Assembly (NCBI GenBank): GCA_037576195.1
Contig: CM075103.1
Location: 38,081,250 to 38,145,249 of the forward strand
Reading direction: 5' to 3'
Length of the DNA: 64,000 bases
From: Phytoseiulus persimilis
Lineage: Eukaryota > Arthropoda > Arachnida > Mesostigmata > Phytoseiidae
The position numbers and the translations under genes are program-made. The notes under the pieces are model-generated. The model worked only from the letters and a program-made list of their open reading frames with translations, was not told where the DNA came from and did no database searches. Position 1 is the stretch's first letter. Each line of letters starts with the position of its first letter. Below are positions 10,601 to 21,977 of this stretch, piece after piece.

Positions 10601-13600
10601 CCCTGAAATTTCAGTCAGAAATAGACCGGACGAGCAGAACTCTTTGTGTAGTCATTCTAGACAAGAGCCGGATTATCATACATCAAAAGTCTCACCACTC
10701 ACGTCATCATCGTCGGATCCACAACGCTCCATCTCCGAAAATCCAGCGCCGTCGTTGTCGGAACCAAGTGGCATCGAAGCGCGGCCGTCGCACACGGAGC
10801 AGTCGAACAGGCGATTTTCGGCCAGTTCAGAAGGGAAATTCGAGTCATTTTGTCAACAATATCAGCTGCTCACTGCGATATACATCTGTGGACATCCGGG
10901 GAAGGTTGCCTGCACGACAAGCAGGAACTCGCTTCAGATTCGATAAATGTACTTGAAAAAATTCGAAATATAAGAAGGTTTTTGATCCCGTATCCTCAAT
11001 TTGGGCGTCGAGCAGCGAAGCTTCAAGTGGGCCGTTTGGTCGTTCAGGGGAGACGGTCTGATTTGGAGGAAAGAGATTTGTGTGAGTGTTTTTCCTCGAT
11101 TCTGCGAGCCGGAACGAATCATCGGCGGATCGGCCGTTTCTAACGATCTCCGAATCTATGTGCGACGTGATGGTCGACTCGATGTTCCATACGCTGCGAG
11201 GCTTGCTCTCGGGTGCGGAATTCGATCACCTGGAGGCTCCGTCGAGTTTGGACTGCATGGAGAGTTCGTTGCTTTTCATACTCGAGTCGATCTCCTCAAT
11301 AACATTGCTCAGCCGTCGGGACAGGATTGTATGGAGAAGAATCTTGAATTCGATGACCGACCTCGATCCACCCAGTCTGCCGCACTCTCATCCTTAAAGA
11401 GCTTCTCGCCTCGTCTCCCGGAGAGCGCTGAATTTCAGAGGTGAGAGGTGGAACAGAATTCAAGTCTGAACGGCCTGCATTCCAAGGGATTTTTTTTCCC
11501 TGTTCTCCTGTTCAGACAGTTGGCAGACTTCTCGAGATGCCATCTCGTCTCCCCGCACTTGGAATAGGATGGGATCGAAAGGCTGGAAGCTCGGGATGTT
11601 AATAGGAGTCTTGGTGCCCACACAATACCTCCTTTCCCGAGGCGACCTGTCTGGAGGAGTCGCTCGAACACCTCCACTCCGCCTCCGACCAACTGCACCT
11701 CGCGGCCAGTGTCACACTTGCTCTCAAGGAGCTGGGAAAACTTTCCAATGAGACGTCGCGATCATCGGTATCATCGGAGTTCCGTTCGTGGGCCGAAGTC
11801 CCAACACCTACGTGATTCTGAGGCGTTTCAGCCCTCGTTGAATCCGAGCACCGCGATGGGCAGTCATGACGCGCTCCTGACCACAAGGCCCGAATACGAA
11901 GGAGCGAAAACGAAAATGGTTCGAACCCGCAAAGCTCCCCATTATTTTCCAGCCTCCTGACCCAGAATGGAACTTGGGGAGATGAGGACGACCTTCGCGC
12001 AGGACATTCTCTCACGGTGCCAACAAAGCCCCACACGGAGGGAATCTAGGGTAGCAAAGTTGCTACGGAAACTGCAAGCTATTAGAAGTGAAATTGTAGA
12101 AGATTTCGCGGTCAGGGATTCGGGCTTTCCAACTCAGCTTCCCGGCTTATTGCTCCCGGTCACAGTAGTTACGGGCTTCATTTCCTACTCCGGCTCTCGT
12201 CACTCCGTTGCCAAGCTCTCGGCAGTAATGTCCGACACTCAGAGAGGTCGTTCGCGATGACAAGCGAGTCATTGGAGCCAGGAGACCCTCCATGCAATTA
12301 TGCTCTCATTAGAACGCTCATGCCTCACTTGACTGCGTTCCCAGTTGTTGCCGACAAGAGAGAGGGCGATCCACGCGAGGAATTCGAGTCTTTCCACTGT
12401 TCAGGGACCGATCGGAACGAATGTCAATATAAACTCAGCTTTCCATGTTGACGTCCTTGTTGACAACTGCATCGCTCGGGGAGAACGGTGTACCGACTGC
12501 CTGGCAGACTGTTATCTGTCAAAGTTCAGAAATCGATCCTAGATTTTCTGAAGTGAGCGCAAACGATCATTTCCGGGGAAAACGTCCGAGGCCCATCACG
12601 ATTCTGGACGTATTTGCCTTCGAATATTTCCCTCGAGATTCTGTTTGACGTGATTTCCCGGCTCGCGTACCTCCTTGAAGTCTGTAACGGGAGAGCTGGT
12701 CACGTTCCGGACGACTCGCTGCAGCGTACACAGCGTGATCTGGTTTCTCATCGGACGATAATTTTGTTCTCGAAAAGAGACGACATCAAAATAACAATGG
12801 AATGGAACCTCGGTCCCGAAATTCACAAACGTCGATTCATCTCAGCAGAATGAGCTCCGCCGACGTCTGTTCACAGTTCGAGGGATTAGTCTCAATCCCC
12901 CCTTGAGGCCGAATGAATACAGTCATCAAGGTTGTCATCAGTACAGAACTGGAGCGAGCACATGAAGGTATCTCGGAGCTGCCATGCTTTGACGTTGATG
13001 TATCCCACACTCGTTCTCGGTGGAGTTGACGATTATTTCGATCGAGATCGATTGACCGGTGGTGGTAATCACAGATGATGGGAAGCGCTGGGCCCGTCCT
13101 GCAACGGAAAACCACGCTGCATGAGCACCTTGGAGCTTATGTTCTAAAACCGTGCTCCGTAACACGAGATGACATCGCATTCTCCTACTGAGCACAAGAA
13201 TGAAAGCGATGGAGTATCTCCCGGAAGTCGCTCAAGAACTTCAGGATGGCCGCGGAAAGTCCGCCGCCAGTTTCGGCTGAAAGAATGCTAATGAAGACGT
13301 TTCTCATTCCTCACCCAATGTTAGCAGCGTCTGATCCCCGAACAGTTAGAATGGAGTCCAATCCTGACAAGGTCCATTTGCTGGTACAACCGAACGAATC
13401 TCCCCTGTACAACGAATGGTAGGAAGAGATGATTGCCGTTGCAATGATAAGCTTGCTCTGTGTAGCGTGAATCAAGAACTGCTCTGAACAGCGCCAACGT
13501 GTTCCTACGTCGCCGATTGATGCTTCTCCGAAGAGAGGTTCCTTCTCCTTTTATCGATGCGAGTCATTTACATTGAGAACCACTTCTCGCTTCTGCCCAC

Positions 13601-16600
13601 TGTCCTTTCGTGTTGTGTCTCTCTTGTGAGATTCCAGTTAGTTATGGGGGCCATTTAAAAACTCGGAAGAGCGTATCCCATCTGAGGAGAGGTTTTCGAC
13701 CCCTCCTGTTAGCACCGTTAAGGACCGCAACGGAGGTTCAAGTTACCTCGAAAGTTTCACTATCATAATCAGGGCCAGAGACTCTACGCGGTGACGGGTT
13801 CGGGCGACTCCCATGAAGATGCAAGGATTGTGAGAAAAGTATGGAGTTACGCCCGAAAATGTTCTGTCTCAAGATGTGTCTTCTCCGAGCATGTCACATA
13901 TATTCGGAAACAGACCCGCTATGTTGATGGGAGCAGCTCTAATCGGGTAATCTATAAAGTCTCTGGCCAGAATTATGATCAATCGCTCGCGTGCTCAGTA
14001 ACGATTCACCGAAGTTCCGAGGCATGGCCATGCAGCACTGTTCCGCTTTCAGTACCATCGATCGAGTTCTGCGTTGACTGTTCTAAAACTCGCTTCCGTC
14101 GAGGCCGGATGCCCAATGCTCCTGAGCGGTGCCAACATTGCTGCAGCCCTCACTTCTTATGTTGGGAGACGTCAAGAAAGATTTCAAACAGCATGATTCC
14201 TATGGGGGAATACTCCGCCTCGGTTCATGATGAAGAGATGCTGATGAAGGTGGTTCGGAAAAAGCTGATGAAGTTGCTGGAAAAGACCGGGCCGGGGAAA
14301 ATGTTCATTCGAAGCAGTCTGACACAAGACGCAACCGAGGATCCCATTGCTGAGCCTCCAAGAGCGAGCCGGGCGTTTCTCCCTCAGCTGGTGACACGCA
14401 CACCAAATCGTCGGACTCTTCTCTTGCCCATCCTGTCGTCCAACGACTGAGAGCTCACTCCAACTCGTACGACGACGACGATGGATTAGGGAGAAGCTGA
14501 ACGTTCGTTCCGTTTCGTCTTTTGCTTGTACGCCGTCGATGCCCGCAGTGCGCTGAAGCTTCCCCGTGATAGCACAAGGCTCATACGTTTAAGTTTCGAA
14601 TTCCTTGAGAGAAAGGCTGCATATAGCTTGAAGCGACCGACTCCATCGAGAGAGCGACACTTTGAAGATGAAGGGCTCAATGACGCTCCAAAGGCGTTTT
14701 CTAGCATTTGGATGGGCATTGATCGATCATAACAGGACCATAACTGGAGTGGCCAGGACAGCATGACACAACATCCGATCAATCGACTCGATTACTTCGG
14801 CCCGGTGACGCCGAAACCGTACTTCATTGAGGTTACGACCGGATTCAAGAACCGGAACAGATCCCTGTCGTAGCCTCGACACGAACAACGCCGCTATATT
14901 CAGTTCTTGTTCAATAAGCTGACTAAGATTGACTCGCTCCCTCCTGGCGGGGAGTGTTCGTCATACTGAGAACTCGAAACCGCAGATGTCGATGTTATAC
15001 TGATGATGACGCCCCGCGCAGAGCTGGCCATGGTGAACAGCCATCATAGACCAGCCCGCAGGTGAGCGAGATTCTCGAGACAGCGCTCGCTGATCTCATT
15101 AAAACTCTAATTTTCCGCATCGCCACTCTCATCGAACTTCTAATTCCTGCCTCAAATCACTAACAGGCCAATCCTTTACGTAAAGTTCGAGAACCCCCGC
15201 TAAAAACTGCAACTCATTAACGCAGATTAAGTCGATCTCCGAAGATTGTCGCGCTATTGTCAGGATCGCAGGAACTTGCGGAGGCGCCTGTTTTCGAATG
15301 TCTCGGAGCTGCGGCGATCGCAGGGAAAGATCGATTCGGAGCCCACGCTCGACCAGGTTGCCCTCTATGTTATCGTTCTATTTGCTCCGATGAATTCCAT
15401 TATGGACGGGGACCCACTGAGCGCTTCCGGTTGCCCGGTCAAAAATAATTGTGTTCGGTGTTGTGCATCCTATAGAAGTAAGCGGAGCCAAGTCGAAAAC
15501 ATGGAAAACAGAAGGCGGTAGACGCGGGCCGGCTCGGGGACGGATATGCATCTAATCAGTCAAAGAAATGAGAAAGCGGGACGAGCCTGGAGCGGAGGAC
15601 CACACCTACGGCAGCTGCGTACAGGACAAAGGATCCGCTGGAAAGAATCTTCACCTGTGAAGCAGCGCTCATCTTTCTTACCAGCCAGCTGCTGCACTGG
15701 AGTGGCGGAATATTGAACGGATGTGAAGGTTCTTAGTCGTATGCTCGTTTCGGAGGATGCGCTCCCGGCACATTGATTCAACTGAACGTATCAGACGATT
15801 CGGCTGTCCTCGGTAACATTTTGAGAACACTAGCCCCACTTCAGAGATCCGGACGAACGTCAATGTGGAAATCATGTAGATGACCTCAGTCGTCATACAG
15901 GCGACGCCGCGTGTGGGCAGTGCGATATTGCGACGATCTTTCAGAGATGCTATTCCAACAACATTCACAAGCTTTGTATCGAAGTTCGTTTTCCACCATT
16001 TCTCGTTGAATCGGTCTCAGGAGTGATTTGACGGAGAGAAGCCCAAAATCCCCCCCCTATTGATAAAGCAGAGGCTTGATCAATCGACGATTATGTGCGT
16101 GTTGACGTTTTGTTCTCTCTCTTTGTCGGGACGGTCGTACTCGTCACCGAGCTCGAAGAGCCGCGGTACGGCTCTGGATTCTGTTCGTTCGGAATGCCCA
16201 ATCTAGCAATGACGCATTCACAGCAGCTTCGTCGGAATGACTTTAGAATCGCCACTATCGCTACCCAAACAATCATGAGAGCTGCTGATTTCAGACATTG
16301 TTCATCAATTATCATCCATCTTTGAGAAGCATGGATAGATCGATCAATTACGACTATTGCCATGGAAACTGATAAACTCAGCCATCGCTAACTTATCCAC
16401 CCATCTCCCTGTATGGGTAGACGGGAGTTATAGAATTGTGGATGCCTGAACTTCCTAGCTCTGGTTATCATCCTATTCACCATCATAGTTCTACCGTGAT
16501 AAAAAAAGAGTCCGCGTTATTCCGTGTCACCCTGTAATAAATAACCGACGGTAGGTCCGAGAGGTGATATGAAGTGCGCGAGAACCAGCGGAGCGAGAGC

Positions 16601-18218
16601 ACACGGGGTGCTCCGCAATGTTCCTTCGAGCTGGCTCATGGACCTCGAAAGAAGCTCGCCAATGCTCGCTTTCGGATTTTTTCACGTACCGTATGATCAG
16701 CCCTTGTCTCGTTCCTATCCACTGAGGGTATTCAACGAGCTGTCCGCCAACAGGACGGACCGAGTCGTTGTGGGAGGCTACGACAACGATCCCATTCCAC
16801 CGAGAACTAAGCTCCACGTCAGAAGTCGCGGATGATTGCATTCGATAATTCCTCCCGGCCTTCGGGGCTGAACGGTGCCGATTGACCATCGCTCCCGGTC
16901 AGGGGGGGAGCCCTCAGGTCCAGAACAGAAATTGTGCAGCTGCCGATGAGGCTCGGCAACACACTGCACGAATGACTATCCAGCGACGAATGAGCCCAGC
17001 ATTCATCAGAGCTCACAACATGGCTCGTACGCTGCCCTGTCCGTAACTTCGGCCCTGTGGATGGGGGAAATATCTCTAGCCACCCAGTGCGTTCACTGAG
17101 CGACCCCGTAGCATCATGGGTCTTCAGGGGGACAGCCGATGAAAGTCTGTAAGCGTTCGGTGGAATAGGAGAGTCGATCGTCGAGCGGACTAGCGGCTCG
17201 TTTCCTCCGAGCGCTGAAACTATGGGACAGCAGAGTCGCAACGACCCCAGACAACCGCTCTTGATTTGCTATAGGCTCGCCCCTGATGTGTCTGGCCGAG
17301 AGCTTCTCCTGGAAGGAACATCCATGATTCCGAGCGGTCTCGTGGCACCTAAAGTCTCCTATGGAGCCAGTGGCTGCTGCCTCCCTGAATGATTAACATG
17401 ACTCAATGGCTCTTAACACGTTATCATTGGAAATACTCTCCGCTGTAGGAAAACTATCCAGGACGGAAATACGAAAACCGTTGCTGTTCGGTTCATCACA
17501 TGAAAACTGAAGAGTTACAATCAACTCCGCCTACCACAGCTCCCGACCCTCCGGCTACCCGCCACTTGCAAACAAGAATGAGTTATTGAGACTCAGAAAA
17601 CTGAGTCTGACACTTGGCACGTATGAATTTCGAGTGTGTCTCCTTTCGGAACTCCTGAGGATCCGGTGTCATTGCGAGCGGTTACTTCGTCGAGCAGAAC
17701 CATATGTTGGGCGCCGCATCATCTGCCGAGGCAATCACTATCATCAGACATCGAGCATCTGCCAGGAGATGGTTACCAGCACGAACGTTGTTATTTGTAG
17801 AGAGTGTTCGCAGGCAAAAAGGTCTCGGGGTCGCTCATTGTTTGTCGATGTCGTTCAGCGTTGCGTGCCGTTATTAAATTGCAGCGTTTTCTGCCGCTCA
17901 TTGTCCGCTTCCTGCGCGCGGAGCTCGTAACGAGATGCAGCTCCGAGTACTTAGTTGTCTTCAGCGACTTATCGGTTGTTTCCAGCTCTCCAGGTCGTTA
18001 TTCTCTCGTCAGGGCACATTCGGAATGAGCAGCTTCTTTCTCTGTTCCCGTTCTTCAGACTCACGAAAGGAGAGGACGAGTGCCAACGCTGTCGCCGTTT
18101 CCCGCGTCTGGTGTCTCTAGACGTCCCCATCAAGAACTGGCTGAATCAGGCTCTCCGGCACAGTTGGAACAATTCTCTCCGCCCAAGGCAATGAATATCG
18201 TGTGTCATCCTTGAGCCT
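7669..18218. other. Long stretch without recognisable genes
   Basis: I read both strands and found no conserved domain, transposase, reverse transcriptase or RNA gene. Open frames are short and overlap on both strands. The longest (13791-14450, 219 codons, plus) is rich in Ser, Arg and Cys, has no family signature and is judged a chance frame. Small exons of a host gene with long introns cannot be excluded by eye. Confidence 0.45.
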
Positions 18219-18232
18219 CCCCCCCCCCCCCC
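18219..18232. repeat. Poly-C tract
   Basis: A run of 14 cytosines just upstream of a GC-rich block. Confidence 0.9.
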
Positions 18233-18419
18233 TCCACTCGAGGAAGAGATTTGAGTTCACGGCCTCCAGGATGGAGTAGCTGTGGGCCTCGCACACGTTT
18301 CTATTACGGCGCGTTAATCACAGAGCTGTTCGAACTCTCCCCGATCCGCGTGCCCATCAGACGCCCCGAACAGCCTTCTCCGTGCGAGCACCCCAACCGG
18401 GTGCTCTTCCTCCGGAGCC

Positions 18420-18700
18420 AGTGCTCCGACCCGGTGGCAATTCATAAGCCGTGACGATTAGCTAGGCGGGCGGACGAGCTACCGGGTGGGTGGCATGCGA
18501 TGGGAGGAAGGGGGGCGGGAGAAGCTGCTGTTGCCCTTCGAGCAGTCCGTCTGCCGGCAGCCATCCAGTCGTTCGGGCTGGCGGCGGCGGCAGCAGCAGC
18601 AGCCAGCCAATTAGCGCTGTAGTAATTACTCTTAACAAGGAAGGAAAAGCATCCAGCCAGCCAGCGAGCTAGCGGCGGACGGCTAATAAGGACACGAACA
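18420..18700. promoter_or_regulatory. Candidate conserved GC-rich regulatory block
   Basis: This stretch differs in texture from its surroundings. It has GC-rich simple motifs (GGCGGCGGCAGCAGCAGCAG; repeated CCAGCCAGC) around islands of AT-rich homeodomain-type cores: GCCAATTAGCGC and GTAGTAATTACTC near 18605-18632, GACGATTAGC near 18455, and GGCTAATAAGG near 18680. Clusters of TAAT cores in GC-rich DNA are typical of developmental enhancers or 5'UTR/promoter regions of animal genes. No gene is visible beside it and no long frame is plausible. The call rests on composition and motif clustering only. Confidence 0.25.
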
Positions 18701-18739
18701 TCCAAACGACATGAAAACATCGCTTGGCCAGCCCATGCT

Positions 18740-19380
18740 TGTTGTCGATGTTGCTACTATCTGTGCTTGCCCCCCTCCAGCCCTTGTTTCTGGAACCTTC
18801 ATGGCGTCGGAACGAGGCACGAATCGATCGGTAACCACTTTGTGAGGCGACACTTTTTTGGCGAGCCGTAAGCACCTCCGTTGAAGCAGCAACACGGCCC
18901 GCGCGCCCCAACGCAATAGATCGCAACCGAGGATAAGATTGGGTACTTCTTGAGCTTCGGCCGGATAAACTCCGTTACATGATTCGGTCCACAGGATTTC
19001 GAGCTCTTGAACACGGTGGAGGGCACGAGCTCGCGCAACGGCCGCTCAATGAGGCGAAGAGGCAGCGCCGCGGCGTGTCTGAGCGCAGAAGCGGCCCGGA
19101 ATCTCTCGAAAGGCTTCGGTGAATGTACCTTGGAACGATCACCCTCGGCTTTGTCAATGCTCCGAGAACAAGCCAATCTCGTCAGAACTAGCGTGAGCGA
19201 TGGCGATGCGAACGGCTGACGTGGGGAAATGCACGTATCCTTGCGACTCACGCGCATTGATTCATAAACCTGTAGTTGACCAATTCTCCGACGGAATGCG
19301 CTCTCTTCGACTCGACCTTCGAATACGCGTCCGAGACCTCCCTGCCGTGATGGAGGGGTGGCACACCTCAAGAGGTCTCA
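18740..19380. other. No recognisable gene
   Basis: A 190-codon open frame on the minus strand (18799-19371) has no recognisable domain and overlaps open frames on the plus strand. I see no other feature. Confidence 0.45.
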
Positions 19381-19382
19381 TG

Positions 19383-19690
19383 GGTGTGGTTATGGTTTTA
19401 TTGATCCAGATTGTCATTCACATATATGTTCCTATATATATATATGTATGAGTAATCAGCCTCTCGTATCAGGCGCGAGTGATTCAGCAGACCGAGTTCG
19501 GTTCTTGTCCCAGTCCTCAAGGATCTTTCCCGTCCTTCTTACTTCGGTCGCGCGATTCGCTTCCTCGTGGAGTGCGAGACGGTACAGGAGTTCATCTTCG
19601 GTATAATAGATGTCGTTGCATTTGAAGATTGCATCCTCGTATACCCCACATCTGGAACAGGTTTTGTCTAATCCAGAGTTCATCTTGTGG
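19383..19690 (-). mobile_element. 5'-truncated LINE copy (ORF2 C-terminus and tail)
   Basis: On the minus strand the frame ending at 19456 encodes a C-terminus related to the full-length LINE at 26049-31317. It starts at TCSRCG and ends near SAESLAPD, matching the intact element's TCSRCG to SAELARA. About four residues are deleted in the CCHC motif and the zinc-binding His is lost. The 3' end matches too: the minus strand ends in AAAACCATAACCAC, as in the intact copy. This is a dead, diverged insertion and shows that the LINE family has been active at different times here. Confidence 0.7.
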
Positions 19691-20074
19691 GCTCTAGTTG
19701 GCTCTGATTATCAATAGAGTCTGTTTCTCTTCCCAATTTTCTCCCGAGAAACTTGGTCCTTTCTCATGCCTGACGCATCTGGTGCTGGTTAGTAACGAAA
19801 TTAGAGGGTAACCCCCGAGTGGTTACCCTCTAATTTCATTGTTTTCACCGATTTCATTCATCTTGGAGAAGGAACACAAACCAACGGAAGGAGAGACTCC
19901 AGATTCGGCCTTCGACCCCACGATGCCGAATTTTCCCCCTGGCTCTGAATATGGGATGCAAATTGTACTGATCCTCAGGATCTCCAATATTCTGGGGGTT
20001 TGGAACAAGGTGGCAGCCGTGAGTCCTCCAGTCTGACCGAATCGTTCGTGTTCAATGCAAAACGATCCTTACCA
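19691..20074. other. No recognisable gene
   Basis: Contains a near-perfect inverted repeat around 19797-19840 (two copies of 'GGTTACCCTC' type sequence flanking CCGAG) that could fold as a hairpin. Nothing else is recognised. Confidence 0.4.
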
Positions 20075-21175
20075 CAGGCTGGTCATCGTAGATCGGGAAT
20101 TTTCTCACTCTCTCTTCTTTTGCTCATAACTCGGTGAAACACAATCTGTTCCTGGATTTTTTTGGCCGTTCCATAGCTGAAAGGATTGCGCATCTTTCCC
20201 CCTCGATTTTCGTGAGCCGATAAAAAGTTGAATTTTTTTTAAATCGACTCGAAGATTTCATTTTCTTCAACACATTTTCAACTTTTCTCAGAAAACTGAT
20301 CAACAAACTACTGAGGTCCACCGATCGAATTGGACAGTGCCAAGGTTGACGAAGGATAGGAGGCTGCTGAAACGCCCGACAACTCCAGATCTCTAGCTGA
20401 GGATCTGTGGGGAGGTCGAACGATCGTTTCAACCTTGACGTCAAGAGCTGAACCCTTGACAAACGCGTCCTCGATGCATTCGCCCCTCATCTCCTCAGGG
20501 ACGCCGAATCCGGAAAATTTCCCGATGGCAAGAAGTTCTTAGAATGCTCCAAGCTACCCAGCTTGAGAGTTGCTGGGTCGATCCGGTCACTTTCCCTTTC
20601 CTCCGAGAATCGAGCTTCTCCACTTTTTTGTTCTGGGAAGGAAAACTGACTGAGCTCGATTTTCGGGCGGAGAAAATCGATGGTTGCAAACCATTAACTT
20701 TCCTGTCGGGTAGTTTGGACCAATCCGAGAACTTTTTGCCACAGGATTTTTTTCAGAATTCCGCTTCTCCGAGGAGTTGCCGGCCGAGGTGCAAAGAGGA
20801 CGCGATCTTGTCAGGAGGTCGATCTTGACGTGAAGGTTGAAACGATCGTTCGTCCTTTCTACAGATCCTGCGCTAGGAATGTGTAGTTTCCGGGCATTTG
20901 AGCAGCTTCCTATCTCGCCTCGACCTTGGCACTTCCGAATTCGATTGGTCGACTTCAAAAGTTTGTCGATCAGTTTTTTGAGAAAAGTTGAAAATAAAAA
21001 AAGGGAATCTCTGAGTCGATTTACAAAATTCATCATTCTACCGATTCACGATTTTCGAGGAGAAATCGACGCTGAAAAAACGACTGGAAGAATTCCAGGG
21101 TCGGATGTTTTTTCACCGAGCTATGAGCAAAAGGAGAGAGACCAAGAATGTTCCCGACCAACGATGACCACCCTG
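20075..21175. mobile_element. Foldback TA-type element X
   Basis: The left half (from CAGGCTGGTCATCGTAG at 20075) is the approximate reverse complement of the right half (ending CGATGACCACCCTG at 21175), over arms of roughly 500 bp. The family is shared with the 672-bp element at 63122-63793, whose ends read CAGGGTAGTCATC. The right end is followed by TA; the left flank has CA, perhaps a mutated TA. Termini and TA flanks suggest a Tc1/mariner-type MITE. Frames of about 100 codons on both arms are by-products of the repeat and are not called as genes. Confidence 0.6.
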
Positions 21176-21181
21176 TATATA

Positions 21182-21977
21182 CAGGGTGGTTCTCTAAGCC
21201 GCCACAGTTTCGTGGCCTCCGTGTTTTGAGCTTAATTTCGGTCAAATTTTATGCGATTTTCATCGCATTTTTATTTTCGAGGATCAGATCAGTGGTTCGT
21301 TTTCAAGAGCTCGTCGAAGTTTTCCCTAATTAAATCCACGGCCCCTAAGAGAACCTACCAGCGAATCGCCGATTCTCAACCAATTTCGGATTTGTAAAAC
21401 GGAAACGAAACGGACTCTCGATCCCAGCTACAAAACGCTAGCGAGAGCGCGCAGCTCGGTTGCGAATCGGAGGAACGGTATTCAACACGAGATGCACCTA
21501 CATAAATTGAGCTCTCCAGACCCCCCGCCGACCTCTCCCGTGGAGAACCGCCCGTGACTCCTCAGGAAAGCCGATTTCGGAAATCTCACTGATGGCAAAA
21601 GTTTCTCATTTCGAGCCGAACTACCCGTAAACGAAGTGACCGGGTCGATCCTTTAACTTTTTTTTCTCACCTCAAAAGTCTCTGGGCGCTCATCTCATGT
21701 CCCCGCCGAGAACGCGGCTCCCGCAGCAGGCTGGAGAAAGTCATCGCGGCGAACGGCTCCTGGATCGGAAAACTTTGGTTCCTCGCGACTCTCCCGAGCT
21801 GTTATCCGTCGTAGTCGGCATGACCCCTGCCGAGTTGTCGGCGCTTTCCCAAGCAGGGACATGAGATGAGCGCCCAGTGACTTCTGAGGTGAGAAAAACC
21901 ACGGAAATTTCCCAGCTCAGAGAGCACACGCTGTTTAATCGGCTTCGTCTGTCAGTTTGTCCGCAATCCTCCTGAAA
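21182..21977. mobile_element. Start of a second TA-flanked element and diverged MITE sequence
   Basis: Separated from element X by TATATA, a new terminus CAGGGTGGTTCTCTAAGCC begins at 21182. Sequence around 21555-21650 resembles the interior of element X (tcctcaggaaagccgatttc; gggtcgatcc). A 41-bp inverted repeat follows (21662-21702 and 21857-21897). I could not find the matching far terminus, so the right boundary is unknown. Confidence 0.4.
21662..21897. repeat. 41-bp inverted repeat
   Basis: Arms 21662-21702 and 21857-21897 are reverse complements with two mismatches, separated by 154 bp. The core is GGGCGCTCATCTCATGTCC. It could form a long-stem hairpin in single-stranded DNA or RNA. 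Confidence 0.75.

Noticed and set aside
13791..14450. 219-codon frame
   Set aside because: No recognisable domain, and composition as expected for chance frames in this GC-balanced sequence.
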